Assembly (NCBI RefSeq): GCF_963422335.1
Contig: NZ_OY729424.1
Span: 5,208,001 to 5,272,000, forward strand
Direction of reading: 5' to 3'
Length of the DNA stretch: 64,000 nucleotides
DNA from: an uncultured Roseateles sp.
GTDB lineage: Bacteria; Pseudomonadota; Gammaproteobacteria; Burkholderiales; Burkholderiaceae_C
The notes beneath the pieces were generated by a model that saw nothing but the letters and a program-made list of their open reading frames with translations, ran no database searches and was not told where the DNA came from. A program made the translations under genes and the position numbers. This document shows, piece by piece, positions 1 through 8,219 of the stretch; the first letter of the stretch is position 1, and the number at the start of each line of letters is the position of its first letter.

Positions 1-717
1 GAGATCCGCACACCGATGAATGGCGTGCTGGGCCTGACCGAGCTGGTGCTGCAGACCCAGCTGGACGAGCGCCAGCGCAAGTTCATCGAGCTGGCGCACA
101 ACTCGGCCAAGGGGTTGATGGTCATCATCAACGACCTGCTGGACGTGGCCAAGGTCGAGTCGGGCCGCATCGTCGTCGATCAGGCGCCGTTCTCGCTGCA
201 TGGCTGCCTGCGCGAATCGCTGCATCCGCTGCTGCTGCAGGCACATAACCGCGGTATCACGCTGAAGGTGCTGGTGCAGCCGGCGGTGGCCGATCAGCTG
301 CTGGGCGACGCGCTGCGGCTGCGCCAGGTGCTGATCAATCTGGTCGGCAATGCGCTGAAATTCACCGAGCGGGGCGAGGTGCGCGTCGAGGTCGAGATGC
401 TGGACGATCACCCGGCCGCGGCCGACGCGCAGGCGCAGCAACGCCTGCGCTTTGCCGTGCACGACACCGGCATCGGCATGACGCGCGAGCAGGTCCAGCA
501 CGTCTTCGACCCCTTCACCCAGGCCGACAGCAGCATCACCCGCCGCTACGGCGGCACCGGACTGGGCCTGACCATCGTGCACCGGCTGGTGCAGCTGATG
601 GGCGGCCAGATCGACGTCGAGAGCCTGCCCGGCGTGGGCAGCTGCTTCAGCTTCGAGTTGCAGCTGCGGCGTGTCTGCGCCGCAGCGCCCGAGACTTCAG
701 GGCAGCAGCACACCTGA
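1..717 (+). CDS. Sensor histidine kinase, C-terminal part (5' end outside window)
   Basis: The frame is open from base 1 and begins E-I-R-T-P, the part of the H-box that follows the phospho-accepting histidine, so the gene starts upstream of the window. What is visible is the second dimerisation helix and a complete HATPase_c domain: an N-box (RQVLINLVGNALKFTE), a G1 box (DTGIGM) and a G2 box (GGTGLGLTIV). Such kinases autophosphorylate with ATP and pass the phosphate to a response regulator. No receiver or Hpt domain follows; the protein stops about 15 residues after the kinase core, so it is not a C-terminal hybrid. Input domains cannot be seen. The stop codon lies inside the convergent quinone oxidoreductase gene, a tail overlap of 21 bases. 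Confidence 0.93.
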   Translation, partial: EIRTPMNGVLGLTELVLQTQLDERQRKFIELAHNSAKGLMVIINDLLDVAKVESGRIVVDQAPFSLHGCLRESLHPLLLQAHNRGITLKVLVQPAVADQLLGDALRLRQVLINLVGNALKFTERGEVRVEVEMLDDHPAAADAQAQQRLRFAVHDTGIGMTREQVQHVFDPFTQADSSITRRYGGTGLGLTIVHRLVQLMGGQIDVESLPGVGSCFSFELQLRRVCAAAPETSGQQHT

Positions 718-1689
718 ACCGGTCGTCTTGCGTGCTTCCAGGTCGCGGTGCGCCCGGGGCGCATCGGCCAGCGGGTAGCGTTGGTCGATACGGATCTTGA
801 CCTGGCCGCTACCGACCACGGCGAACAACTCGTCAGCCATGGCCTGCGTGTTCTCGCGCGTGGCCAGATGGGTGAACAGCGTCGGCCGGGTCAGGTAGAT
901 CGAGCCTTTGGCGGCCAGCGTGCCCACTGCCACCGGTGCCGGCGGACCGGAGGCGGCGCCGAAGCTGGCCAGCAGGCCAAAAGGCTGCAGGCAGTCCAGC
1001 GAGCCATCCCAGGTGTCCTTGCCGACCGAGTCGTAGACCACCTTGACGCCGCGGCCACCGGTGATGTCCTTGACCCGGGCGACGAAGTTCTCGGTCCGGT
1101 AGTTGATGGTGAAGGCCGCGCCCAGTTCGGCGGCCAGCGCACATTTCTCGTCCGAGCCGGCCGTGCCTATCAGCTGCAGCCCCAACGCCCGCGCCCATTG
1201 GCAGGCGATCAGGCCCACACCGCCGGCGGCGGCATGGAAGAGCACGAAGTCGCCTGCCTGCAGCCCGCCCTGGGGCAGGGTGCGGCGCAGCAGGTACTGG
1301 GCGGTCAGGCCCTTGAGCATCATCGCCGCACCGGTCTCGAAGTCGATGGCGTCCGGCAATCGCACCACATTGCGGGCCGGCATCACGCGGGCCGTGCAAT
1401 AGCTGCCGGGTGGCTGGCTGGCATAGGCGGCGCGGTCGCCCACGGCCAGGTGGGCGACGCCCTCGCCCACCGCCTCTATCACCCCCGCCCCCTCGCCGCC
1501 GATGCCGAAGGGCGTCGGCAGCGGATAGGCACCGCTGCGGTGATAGACGTCGATGTAGTTGATGCCGCAGGCATGGTGGCGTATGCGCACCTCGCCCGGG
1601 CCGGGGTCGCCGACCTCGACCTCCACCAGCTGCATGGCATCGGCGTCACCGGGCTGCTGTACCTTGATCGCGCGTTCACGGCTGCTCAT
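697..1689 (-). CDS. Zinc-free MDR-family quinone oxidoreductase (NADPH:quinone reductase type)
   Basis: A 330-residue medium-chain dehydrogenase/reductase without the zinc-ligand cysteines of alcohol dehydrogenases. The N-terminal GroES-like half carries GINYIDVYHRSGAYPLP and the GGEGAG turn. The Rossmann half carries AAAGGVG for NADPH. These are the marks of QOR/crystallin-type reductases, which reduce quinones or enals with NADPH in the cytoplasm. I chose the ATG at 1689 because GGAGACAGG precedes it at good spacing; an ATG six codons upstream has no such site. It diverges from the DMT permease gene across about 87 bp. The physiological substrate cannot be told from the sequence. Confidence 0.9.
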   Translation of the reverse strand: MSSRERAIKVQQPGDADAMQLVEVEVGDPGPGEVRIRHHACGINYIDVYHRSGAYPLPTPFGIGGEGAGVIEAVGEGVAHLAVGDRAAYASQPPGSYCTARVMPARNVVRLPDAIDFETGAAMMLKGLTAQYLLRRTLPQGGLQAGDFVLFHAAAGGVGLIACQWARALGLQLIGTAGSDEKCALAAELGAAFTINYRTENFVARVKDITGGRGVKVVYDSVGKDTWDGSLDCLQPFGLLASFGAASGPPAPVAVGTLAAKGSIYLTRPTLFTHLATRENTQAMADELFAVVGSGQVKIRIDQRYPLADAPRAHRDLEARKTTGSGVLLP

Positions 1690-1776
1690 GTCCTGTCTCC
1701 ACATCAAGAGTTGATCTCCGGTATCGTGCCAGCAATCCGGAACGCCCGCTCGGCAGCCCCTCTTTCCCCGACCCCG

Positions 1777-2691
1777 ATGACACTCACACCACGTATCGCC
1801 CTGCTCCTCCTGCTGCCGCCCCTGCTGTGGGCCGGCAATGCCATCGTCGGCCGGCTGGCGGTGGGCAGCATCTCACCGCTGCTGCTCAATCTCATACGCT
1901 GGGGCCTGGCCCTGGTCCTGCTGCTGCCGCTCGGGTGGCGGGCGCTGCGGCGCCCGACCGAGGTGCTGCAGCGCTGGCGCTATCTGGCGCCGCTGGGCCT
2001 GCTGGGCGTGGGCAGCTACAACTCGCTGCAGTACATGGCCCTGCGCACCTCCACGCCGCTGAACGTGACCCTGATCGCGGCCAGCATGCCGGTGTGGATG
2101 CTGCTGATCGGCGCGCTGTTCTACCGCGAGCATCCGCAGCGCCGCCAGTTGCTGGGCGCCCTGCTGTCGCTGCTGGGCGTGGCCCTGGTGCTGTCGCGCG
2201 GCGATCCGTCCTCGCTGGCGCGGGTGCACTTCGTGGCCGGTGACCTGCTGATGCTGGTGGCCGTGATGTGCTGGGGTGGCTACAGCTGGCTCTTGGCGCG
2301 GCCACCCGCCAGCATGCAGGGCGAGGCCCGGCCGGCTTGGGGCTGGGCCGAGTTCCTGCTGGTGCAGACGCTGTTCGGCCTGTTCTTCTCGGGCATCTCC
2401 GCCGGCATCGAGCATGAACTGACCCCGATGCCCATCGCCTGGAGCCCCTGGCTGCTGCTGGCCCTGGCCTATGTGGCCATCGGCCCCTCGGTGATTGCCT
2501 ACCGCTGCTGGGGCCTGGGCGTGATGGCCGTCGGTCCGGCCGTGGCCGCCTTCTTCAGCAATCTGACGCCGGTGTTCGCGGCCCTGCTGTCGGCGGCGCT
2601 GCTGGGCGAGTGGCCGCAGTGGTTTCATGGCGCGGCCTTTGTGCTGATCGTGGCCGGCATCGCGGTATCGTCGCGGCGCCAAGCTCGCTAG
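1777..2691 (+). CDS. DMT-superfamily (EamA) membrane transporter
   Basis: A 304-residue, very hydrophobic protein with about ten predicted membrane helices arranged as two EamA repeats (roughly residues 5-140 and 165-300). The first helix region contains PPLLWAGNAIVGRLAVG, the typical EamA helix-1/2 start, and the repeat-2 end is a Leu/Ala-rich helix followed by a basic SSRRQAR tail. EamA proteins export amino acids, nucleosides or other small metabolites at the inner membrane; the substrate here is unknown. The ATG at 1777 starts exactly at the first helix. Upstream sequence in the same frame lies opposite the oxidoreductase gene and is not coding. Confidence 0.88.
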   Translation: MTLTPRIALLLLLPPLLWAGNAIVGRLAVGSISPLLLNLIRWGLALVLLLPLGWRALRRPTEVLQRWRYLAPLGLLGVGSYNSLQYMALRTSTPLNVTLIAASMPVWMLLIGALFYREHPQRRQLLGALLSLLGVALVLSRGDPSSLARVHFVAGDLLMLVAVMCWGGYSWLLARPPASMQGEARPAWGWAEFLLVQTLFGLFFSGISAGIEHELTPMPIAWSPWLLLALAYVAIGPSVIAYRCWGLGVMAVGPAVAAFFSNLTPVFAALLSAALLGEWPQWFHGAAFVLIVAGIAVSSRRQAR

Positions 2692-2734
2692 AATCAATTC
2701 GAGATCAATCAACACCTCAACGGGAGCCTCCACC

Positions 2735-3760
2735 ATGTCCAAGTTCCACCTTTTGCAGCGCCTGAGCCTGGGCATGCTGGTCGCCGGTATGCCGCTGCTG
2801 GCGGGCGCACAGGAGCTGGGCAAGGGTGGCTCGATGGCCAGCGGCAGCGCCGGCCCCGACGGCGCGCAGAACGCCAACTCGCAGCTGGAGCGCTGCGAGT
2901 CGCCCAAGGGCACGCTGGCGGTGGTCGAGCCGCAGAACCAGGTCGGCATGAATCTGCAGCGCTACGGCCTGGGTTCGCCGACGGCGGTGATACGGATGCT
3001 GGTGCAGCAGTCCAACTGCTTCCAGATCGTCGAGCGCGGCGCGGCGATGCAAAACATGATGCAGGAGCGCGCGCTGTCGCAATCGGGCCAGATGCAGGGC
3101 GGCCAGAATGTCGGCGCCGGCCAGATGGTGGCGGCCGACTTCATCGTCACGCCCAGCGTGGTGTTCTCCGACAACAATGCCGGCGGCGTCGGCGGCGGGG
3201 TGCTGGGCCTGCTGGGCGGGCGCGCCGGCCTGATCGGCGGCCTGGTCGGCGGCCTGAAGTTCAAGCAGGCGCAGACCAGCATGCTGCTGGTCGATACCCG
3301 CTCAGGCATCCAGGTAGCCGCGGCCGAGGGCAGCGCCGAGAAGACCGACTTCGCGCTCGGTGGTGCACTGTTCGGTGGCGGCGGTGGCGCCTCGCTGGGC
3401 GGCTACACCAGCACCAACGAGGGCAAGGTCGTGGTGGCCTCCTTCATCGACAACTGGAACAACATCGTCCGCGCGATCCGCAACAACCCGTCCCTGGTGC
3501 AAGCCACCTCGGGCACGGCCTCGAAGCAGAATGCCGCCGCCAGCGTGCAGGCCGGTGCCGCCGCCGAAGGCGATGTGATGGTGCCCAAGATCGCCGGGGC
3601 CAAGGTCTTGCGCCAGGCACAGGACGGCGCGCCTGAGTTGCAGACCTTGCAGCGCAGCGACGAGGTGATCTACCTCGGCGAAGAGCGCAACGGCTTCCTG
3701 AAGGTGCAGTCGGGCCGCGGCGAGGGCTGGGTCAAGAAGATCCTGCTGAAGAAGCCCTGA
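2735..3760 (+). CDS. CsgG/HfaB-like exported protein with SH3-like C-terminus
   Basis: A 341-residue exported protein. Residues 1-25 form a Sec signal peptide ending in LLAGAQ. Residues about 45-240 resemble the CsgG/HfaB fold (PTAVIRMLVQQSNCFQIVERG, then AADFIVTPSVVFSD), including a Gly-rich hydrophobic stretch near 142-165 where CsgG proteins have membrane-inserting strands. The last 50 residues (GAKVLR... VIYLGEERNGFLKVQSGRGEGWV) look like a bacterial SH3 domain. Unlike true CsgG there is no lipobox cysteine after the signal peptide. GGGAG precedes the ATG. No curli or holdfast genes are nearby, so a role in secretion or envelope assembly is inference. A strong terminator follows 13 bases after the stop. 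Confidence 0.7.
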   Translation: MSKFHLLQRLSLGMLVAGMPLLAGAQELGKGGSMASGSAGPDGAQNANSQLERCESPKGTLAVVEPQNQVGMNLQRYGLGSPTAVIRMLVQQSNCFQIVERGAAMQNMMQERALSQSGQMQGGQNVGAGQMVAADFIVTPSVVFSDNNAGGVGGGVLGLLGGRAGLIGGLVGGLKFKQAQTSMLLVDTRSGIQVAAAEGSAEKTDFALGGALFGGGGGASLGGYTSTNEGKVVVASFIDNWNNIVRAIRNNPSLVQATSGTASKQNAAASVQAGAAAEGDVMVPKIAGAKVLRQAQDGAPELQTLQRSDEVIYLGEERNGFLKVQSGRGEGWVKKILLKKP

Positions 3761-3773
3761 GCCAGCTGCTCAA

Positions 3774-3809
3774 CATCAAAAAACTCCGCCGCGGCGGAGT
3801 TTTTTGATG
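3774..3809. terminator. Bidirectional rho-independent terminator, 36-bp perfect palindrome
   Basis: The sequence is a perfect inverted repeat with arms CATCAAAAAACTCCGCCG and its complement, with no unpaired loop bases in the duplex form. The GC core is flanked by an A6 tract on the left and a T6 tract on the right, so a transcript from either side forms a GC stem followed by U residues. It sits between the convergent CsgG-like gene and the PEP-CTERM gene, as expected for a shared terminator. Confidence 0.92.
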
Positions 3810-3822
3810 CTGGCGCCGGCTT

Positions 3823-4485
3823 TCAGCTGCGGCGCCGGCGCGCCAGGCCCAGCAGGGCCAGGCCTGCAGCCATCATCGCGTAGGTGTCCGGCTCGGGCAC
3901 GGCATTGGTCAGCACCACCACATTGTCGATGCCGAAGGCCTCGTCCGGTGCGCCCTGGGTGTTCGGGAACTGGATGTTGACCTGCAAGGTCGACGCGGTG
4001 TGGGCAAAGGTGAACGTCACCGCCTGCGCCGCATCGTGATAGGAGTTGTAGCCGTAGTTCGGCGTGTTGAAGTCGGTGAAGGGCGCGGTGATGTGCACGC
4101 CGGGGCCGTGGGAGATGTTGTCGCCGGGGAAGTAGTTGCCGAAGTCGGTGCTGCTGTACAGGAAGTTGCCGTCCGCCGCGACCTGGAACAGGTCGCTACC
4201 GATATCGATGCTGTCCCACAGCGCCAGCGAGAAGCTCAGCGTCACCGCCGTGTGCGGCGCCAGGCCGGACAGGTTCAGCTGGGTGGTGCTGCTGCCGTCG
4301 TTCTTCAGGTGCAGTTGGCCGAAACCGAAGGCGCCCAGGCCCTGGCTGCCCTGGATGCTGCCGGCGCCGGACCATTCGGCGCCCAGCACACCGGACTCGA
4401 AGTCCTGCGTGTAGGCCGTGGCGGCCTGGGCCGACAGGGCCGTCAGGCCCAGGGCGGTGCTCAACAGCAGGCTTTTGAAATGCAT
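3823..4485 (-). CDS. PEP-CTERM sorting-signal exported protein
   Basis: A 220-residue secreted protein: a signal peptide (MHFKSLLLSTALGLTALSAQA), a Gly/Ser/Asn-rich beta-type body, and a C-terminal tripartite PEP-CTERM signal (VPEPDTYAMMAAGLALLGLARRRRS: the VPEP box, one membrane helix, a basic tail). Such proteins are processed by exosortase and sent to the exopolysaccharide matrix or outer surface. The body contains QDFESGVLGAEWSG, seen in lectin-like PEP-CTERM proteins; its ligand is unknown. ATG 4485 is preceded by GGAGA; longer starts would place a charged stretch ahead of the signal peptide. Exosortase itself is not in this window. Confidence 0.9.
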   Translation of the reverse strand: MHFKSLLLSTALGLTALSAQAATAYTQDFESGVLGAEWSGAGSIQGSQGLGAFGFGQLHLKNDGSSTTQLNLSGLAPHTAVTLSFSLALWDSIDIGSDLFQVAADGNFLYSSTDFGNYFPGDNISHGPGVHITAPFTDFNTPNYGYNSYHDAAQAVTFTFAHTASTLQVNIQFPNTQGAPDEAFGIDNVVVLTNAVPEPDTYAMMAAGLALLGLARRRRS

Positions 4486-4513
4486 GAGAGTCTCCATCGA
4501 CGGTGTACGCCGT

Positions 4514-5386
4514 TTATGGCATCCGACTCGCGGCATGGTCAACCCCGTGGCTGGGGCCTCCCCCTAGAACCGAAATCGACAGCGCTGCCAGGGTTTCTGA
4601 GAACAGGCGCTGGTAGCTGTCGAACTGGTGCACATCGTTGTGGGCCGCACCTTCGATCAAGACCAGCCTGGCGGCCGGCGCCCGCGCGAGCAGGGCTTCG
4701 CTGTGCGATGGCGCGATCAAGGGGTCCAAAGTGCCGTGGACCAGCAACAGGGGCCCACCCATCTGCGCGACGGCCAGGCCGGTGTCCAGCGGATAGCGCA
4801 GCAGCGCCGGGGGCACCAGCGGGAAGTGCTCGCGCATCAGCGCCTGCATGCTGCTGTAGGGCGACACCAGCACTGTCAGCTCAGGCCGCACCTCGGCCGC
4901 CAGGCTGGCAGCCAGGCCGGTGCCCAGCGAACGGCCGTAGACCACGCGCGGCAGGCCCTTGTACAGCGGCGCCACCTGCTCCCAGGCCATGCGCACATCG
5001 GCGTGCAACTGGGCCTCGCTGGCTATGTGGCCGCTGCTCTTGCCATAGCCGCGATAGTCCAGCATGAACAGGTCGTAGTTGGCCCGGCGGTAGAAGTCGA
5101 CGTTGACGAACCAGTTCTGCAGACTGCCGGCGTTGCCATGCAGAAAGAACACCAGGCCCTTGGGATGGGGCAGCTTCAGATGCAGGGCCGAGAGGCGCGC
5201 GCCGGGCACGTCCAGGCTCAGCTCATGGACATCGTCGCCGAGCGCGAAGCGGTGACCGGCCGGCAGCACGTCGGGCTGGAACAGCAGTTGTTCCTGGCGC
5301 ACATAGAGCCAGCCCATGGCCAGCGCATAGCCGCTGAAGGCCAGCAGTGCAGCCCCTGCGGCCAGGCGCGGCCAGTTGAGGGTCAT
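4514..5386 (-). CDS. Membrane-anchored alpha/beta hydrolase (serine aminopeptidase S33-like)
   Basis: A 290-residue protein with an N-terminal signal anchor (residues about 8-28) followed by an alpha/beta-hydrolase fold. The oxyanion strand is FFLHGNAGS, the nucleophile elbow is GRSLG (catalytic Ser), the acid is in HGTLDPLI and the histidine in EGAAHNDVH, so the triad is complete. The family is the FAM108/BEM46-like group of hydrolases with an exported catalytic domain; substrates are usually unknown esters or amides. Its ATG overlaps the stop of the upstream SRPBCC gene by four bases (ATGA), so the two are probably co-translated. The longer in-frame extension upstream is the shadow of that gene. 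Confidence 0.88.
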   Translation of the reverse strand: MTLNWPRLAAGAALLAFSGYALAMGWLYVRQEQLLFQPDVLPAGHRFALGDDVHELSLDVPGARLSALHLKLPHPKGLVFFLHGNAGSLQNWFVNVDFYRRANYDLFMLDYRGYGKSSGHIASEAQLHADVRMAWEQVAPLYKGLPRVVYGRSLGTGLAASLAAEVRPELTVLVSPYSSMQALMREHFPLVPPALLRYPLDTGLAVAQMGGPLLLVHGTLDPLIAPSHSEALLARAPAARLVLIEGAAHNDVHQFDSYQRLFSETLAALSISVLGGGPSHGVDHAASRMP

Positions 5387-5874
5387 CGTGCTTCCAGCAG
5401 GGCCTTGAGCCTCCGCAGCGCGCGCGCCGACTGGCGCTCCAGCACCCAGCGGGTCAGATTGGCGTCGAGCAGGCGCCAGAGCCAGAACTTCGAGCGGAAC
5501 TGCAGCTTGCGCTCGAAGCGGCAGCCCGTGCCCTCGGCGCTGATCTGGTAGGTGATGCGGGCCACGCCCTGGGGCGTGTCGGTGGCGATGGCCCAGCGCT
5601 TGTGGGGCTCGCATACGCAGACCGTCCAGCGCGCCTTGAGGCGTCGGCCCGCCACGCTGAAATGCTCCAGCAGGGTCTCGCCCAGCACCAGGGGTCGCTC
5701 GGGGGTGTCGCGCACCAGCCGGGTGGCCGGATGCCAGCGCGACCAGTAGGCGGGCGTGGATACAAATTCAAACACTTCGGCGGCAGGGCGAGCGATGGAG
5801 ATGGCGCTGGTCACGATGGGAGCGGCTTCTAGTTTCAAGATCAGATTGCGTTGCGCGAGTTTGGTCATCAGCAT
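5383..5874 (-). CDS. SRPBCC (START/Bet v1-like) family protein
   Basis: A 163-residue protein of the SRPBCC lipid/hydrophobic-ligand-binding fold. IVTSAISIARPAAEVFEFVSTPAYWSRWHPAT is the characteristic beta1-alpha1-alpha2 opening of polyketide-cyclase-like members, and the C-terminal long helix (residues about 128-163) is rich in Arg and Leu. The ATG at 5874 is preceded by AAAGGAGA at good spacing. It forms a two-gene operon with the alpha/beta hydrolase through a 4-base overlap, which suggests a common lipid or ester substrate, but this is inference. It diverges from the DUF1800 gene over a 189-bp gap that holds a GAAATATTTC palindrome at 5960-5969. Confidence 0.82.
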   Translation of the reverse strand: MLMTKLAQRNLILKLEAAPIVTSAISIARPAAEVFEFVSTPAYWSRWHPATRLVRDTPERPLVLGETLLEHFSVAGRRLKARWTVCVCEPHKRWAIATDTPQGVARITYQISAEGTGCRFERKLQFRSKFWLWRLLDANLTRWVLERQSARALRRLKALLEAR

Positions 5875-6063
5875 GCGCCGGGTCTCCTTTCTGCCATGCC
5901 CTTCCATTACGCACGCACGCCGCTTTTGGACGCAAGACTTGTCACGCTCGCTTGCATTTGAAATATTTCTTCGATTGCTCGCTCAGCGGACAGACCCGAA
6001 CATGACGCTTTCGGAAAAGCCAAGGCAGAGGCACTGAAGCCCGGCCACATACAAGGAGCCCCT

Positions 6064-8196
6064 GTGAGCACGATTGGCCGTATTTGTTCCCGGATCCTGT
6101 GCCTCGCCGGCCTGGGTCTGCTCAGCGCCGGGGCCGCCAGCGCCCAGCAGATCACCGTTTACAGCAGTGGCACGGTGGCGGTGGGTGAGTCACGCCAGCT
6201 GACCGCCTATGTGCCCTTGAGCCCCAACAGCGTGAGCTGGACAGTCAACGGTGTGCCCGGCGGCAATGCCAGCCTGGGCCTGATCTCGGCCAGCGGCCTG
6301 TACGCAGCGCCGGCCGCGGTGCCGATGCCCACCACGGTGACGGTGCGCGCCACCAGCACCGCCTTCCCGGCCAAGTTCGGCGAGGTCAAGCTCAGCGTGA
6401 CCCAGACGCCGCTGTACCTGTGGAGCACTGCCCCCAAGGCGGTGGCCGCCGGCGCCTTCAGCCTCCGGCTCAACGGGCGCAACTTCACGGCGGACTCGGT
6501 GGCCTACTTCGGCGCCACCGCGCTGAGCACGACCCTGCTGTCCAGCACCGATTTGATGGCCACGGGCACCGCACCGACGACCTTGGTGGGCACGAATGTG
6601 GCGATCACGGTCAAGGACGGCCGGCCCGGCGGCACGACCACCGATGCGGTGACTCTGGCCGTCAAGGCGGCCATCACACCGACGCCCACGCCAACCCCGA
6701 CACCAACCCCCACGCCTACGCCCACACCGACTCCTACCCCAACGCCAGCGCCCGGCCCGGGCCAGGGCACGGCCAATCTGGCCGCCGGCCGCTGGCTGGA
6801 GCAGGCGGCCTTCGGGCCCACACCGGCCGAGCTGGCCAAGGTCAGGCGCATCGGCGCCGATGCCTGGCTGAACGAGCAGTTCGCCCTGCCCGAGACCACG
6901 ATCGCCGACCCCGGCAACGCGGCCGGCAACAGCGCCGTGCGCTCGCAGTACATGAGCCGGCTGTCGCTGGCGCCCGATCAGTTGCGCCAGCGCGTGGCCT
7001 ATGCGCTGGGCCAGATCCTGGTCATCTCGATGAACAAGAACAACTATCCGCAGGAGGTCGTGCCCTATCTGCAGATACTCAGCCGCAATGCCTTCGGCAA
7101 CTACCGCACCTTGCTGGGCGAGATCGCCGCCAGCCCGCAGATGGGCAAGTACCTGGACCTGGCCAACAGCAACAAGCCCAACGCCGGCAGCAACGCCAAC
7201 GAGAACTTCGCGCGCGAGCTGATGCAGCTGTTCACGATAGGCCTGGTGCAGCTGAATACCGACGGCTCGGCCAAGCTGGACGGCCAGGGCCTGCCGCTGG
7301 CGGCCTATGACCAGACCACGGTGCAGCAGGTCGCCCTGGCCTTCACCGGCTGGACCTATGCCGGCACTGGCAACAACAATTGGGAGAACTTCAGCGGCCC
7401 GCTGCAAGCACGCGATGTGAACCACGATATGCGGGCCAAGAGCTTTCTGGGCTGCAGCCTGGGTGCCGGCCAGGGCACGGCGGCCGACATGACGGCCACC
7501 TTGGACTGCATCTACAAGCACCCCAATGTCGGGCCGTTCATTGCCACGCGGCTGATACGCAGCCTGGTCACCAGCAACCCGTCGCCGGCCTATGTGGCAC
7601 GCGTCGCCGCCGTTTTCAATAACAACGGCGCCGGGGTTCGCGGTGACCTGCGCGCCGTCGTCAAGGCCCTGCTGCTGGACACCGAGGCACGGCAGGACAC
7701 CGCCACGGTCAACAGCGGCCGGCTGAAAGACCCGCTGATGCACACGGTGGCCCTGGTGCGGGCGCTGGGTGGCAGCGTCTCGCCCACCAATGGCGCCAGC
7801 TGGGAGTTCGAGCGCATGGGCGAGGCACCGTTGACGCCACCCTCGGTGTTCAGCTTCTACTCGCCGCTGTTCCGCATCCCGCACAGCACCTTGGCCGGCC
7901 CCGAGTTCCAGATCTACAGCCCGACCGAGGCGGTGCTGCGCGGCAATCTGTTCTGGCGCATCTTCTCCAACCCGGGCGCGGATTTCCCGCTGGACATCAG
8001 CCCCTTCGTCGCCGCGGCCGGCAACACCGCCAATCTGATCGATGCGGTCGACCAGGCCCTGCTCTACGGCCGCATGCCGGCCGCCATGCGGCAAAGCCTG
8101 GCCAATGCCATCAACGCCCAGGGCGATGCACGCAGCAAGGCGCTGACGGCGCTGTACCTGACGGCGCTGTCGGGCCAATACGCAGTCCAGCATTGA
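6064..8196 (+). CDS. Exported DUF1800 protein with Ig-like domain and (Thr-Pro)12 linker
   Basis: A 710-residue exported protein starting at GTG 6064 after AAGGAG. Order: signal peptide to about residue 28; Ig/IPT-like beta domains to about 203; a linker of twelve Thr-Pro units (residues 205-228, bases 6676-6747); then a DUF1800 domain (GRWLEQAAFGPTPAEL through the C-terminus) with NENFARELMQLFTIGLVQL and FSFYSPLFRIP, which are family hallmarks. DUF1800 has no settled biochemical role. It is 23 bases upstream of a Tat-exported DUF1501 protein, its usual partner, so the pair very likely forms one unit at or outside the inner membrane. The Thr-Pro linker resembles those separating binding and working modules in secreted enzymes. 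Confidence 0.88.
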   Translation: MSTIGRICSRILCLAGLGLLSAGAASAQQITVYSSGTVAVGESRQLTAYVPLSPNSVSWTVNGVPGGNASLGLISASGLYAAPAAVPMPTTVTVRATSTAFPAKFGEVKLSVTQTPLYLWSTAPKAVAAGAFSLRLNGRNFTADSVAYFGATALSTTLLSSTDLMATGTAPTTLVGTNVAITVKDGRPGGTTTDAVTLAVKAAITPTPTPTPTPTPTPTPTPTPTPTPAPGPGQGTANLAAGRWLEQAAFGPTPAELAKVRRIGADAWLNEQFALPETTIADPGNAAGNSAVRSQYMSRLSLAPDQLRQRVAYALGQILVISMNKNNYPQEVVPYLQILSRNAFGNYRTLLGEIAASPQMGKYLDLANSNKPNAGSNANENFARELMQLFTIGLVQLNTDGSAKLDGQGLPLAAYDQTTVQQVALAFTGWTYAGTGNNNWENFSGPLQARDVNHDMRAKSFLGCSLGAGQGTAADMTATLDCIYKHPNVGPFIATRLIRSLVTSNPSPAYVARVAAVFNNNGAGVRGDLRAVVKALLLDTEARQDTATVNSGRLKDPLMHTVALVRALGGSVSPTNGASWEFERMGEAPLTPPSVFSFYSPLFRIPHSTLAGPEFQIYSPTEAVLRGNLFWRIFSNPGADFPLDISPFVAAAGNTANLIDAVDQALLYGRMPAAMRQSLANAINAQGDARSKALTALYLTALSGQYAVQH

Positions 8197-8219
8197 TTGA
8201 TTGACGAGTGAGCCACAAC

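Noticed and set aside
1873..2949. Open frame of about 360 codons on the minus strand opposite the DMT permease
   Set aside because: It runs across the permease gene and into the next gene; the product is Gln/Arg-rich and unlike any family.
6676..6747. Short tandem repeat of Thr-Pro codons considered as a microsatellite or CRISPR-like array
   Set aside because: Codons vary along the stretch while the protein stays Thr-Pro, so it is kept as a protein linker; no spacers exist.
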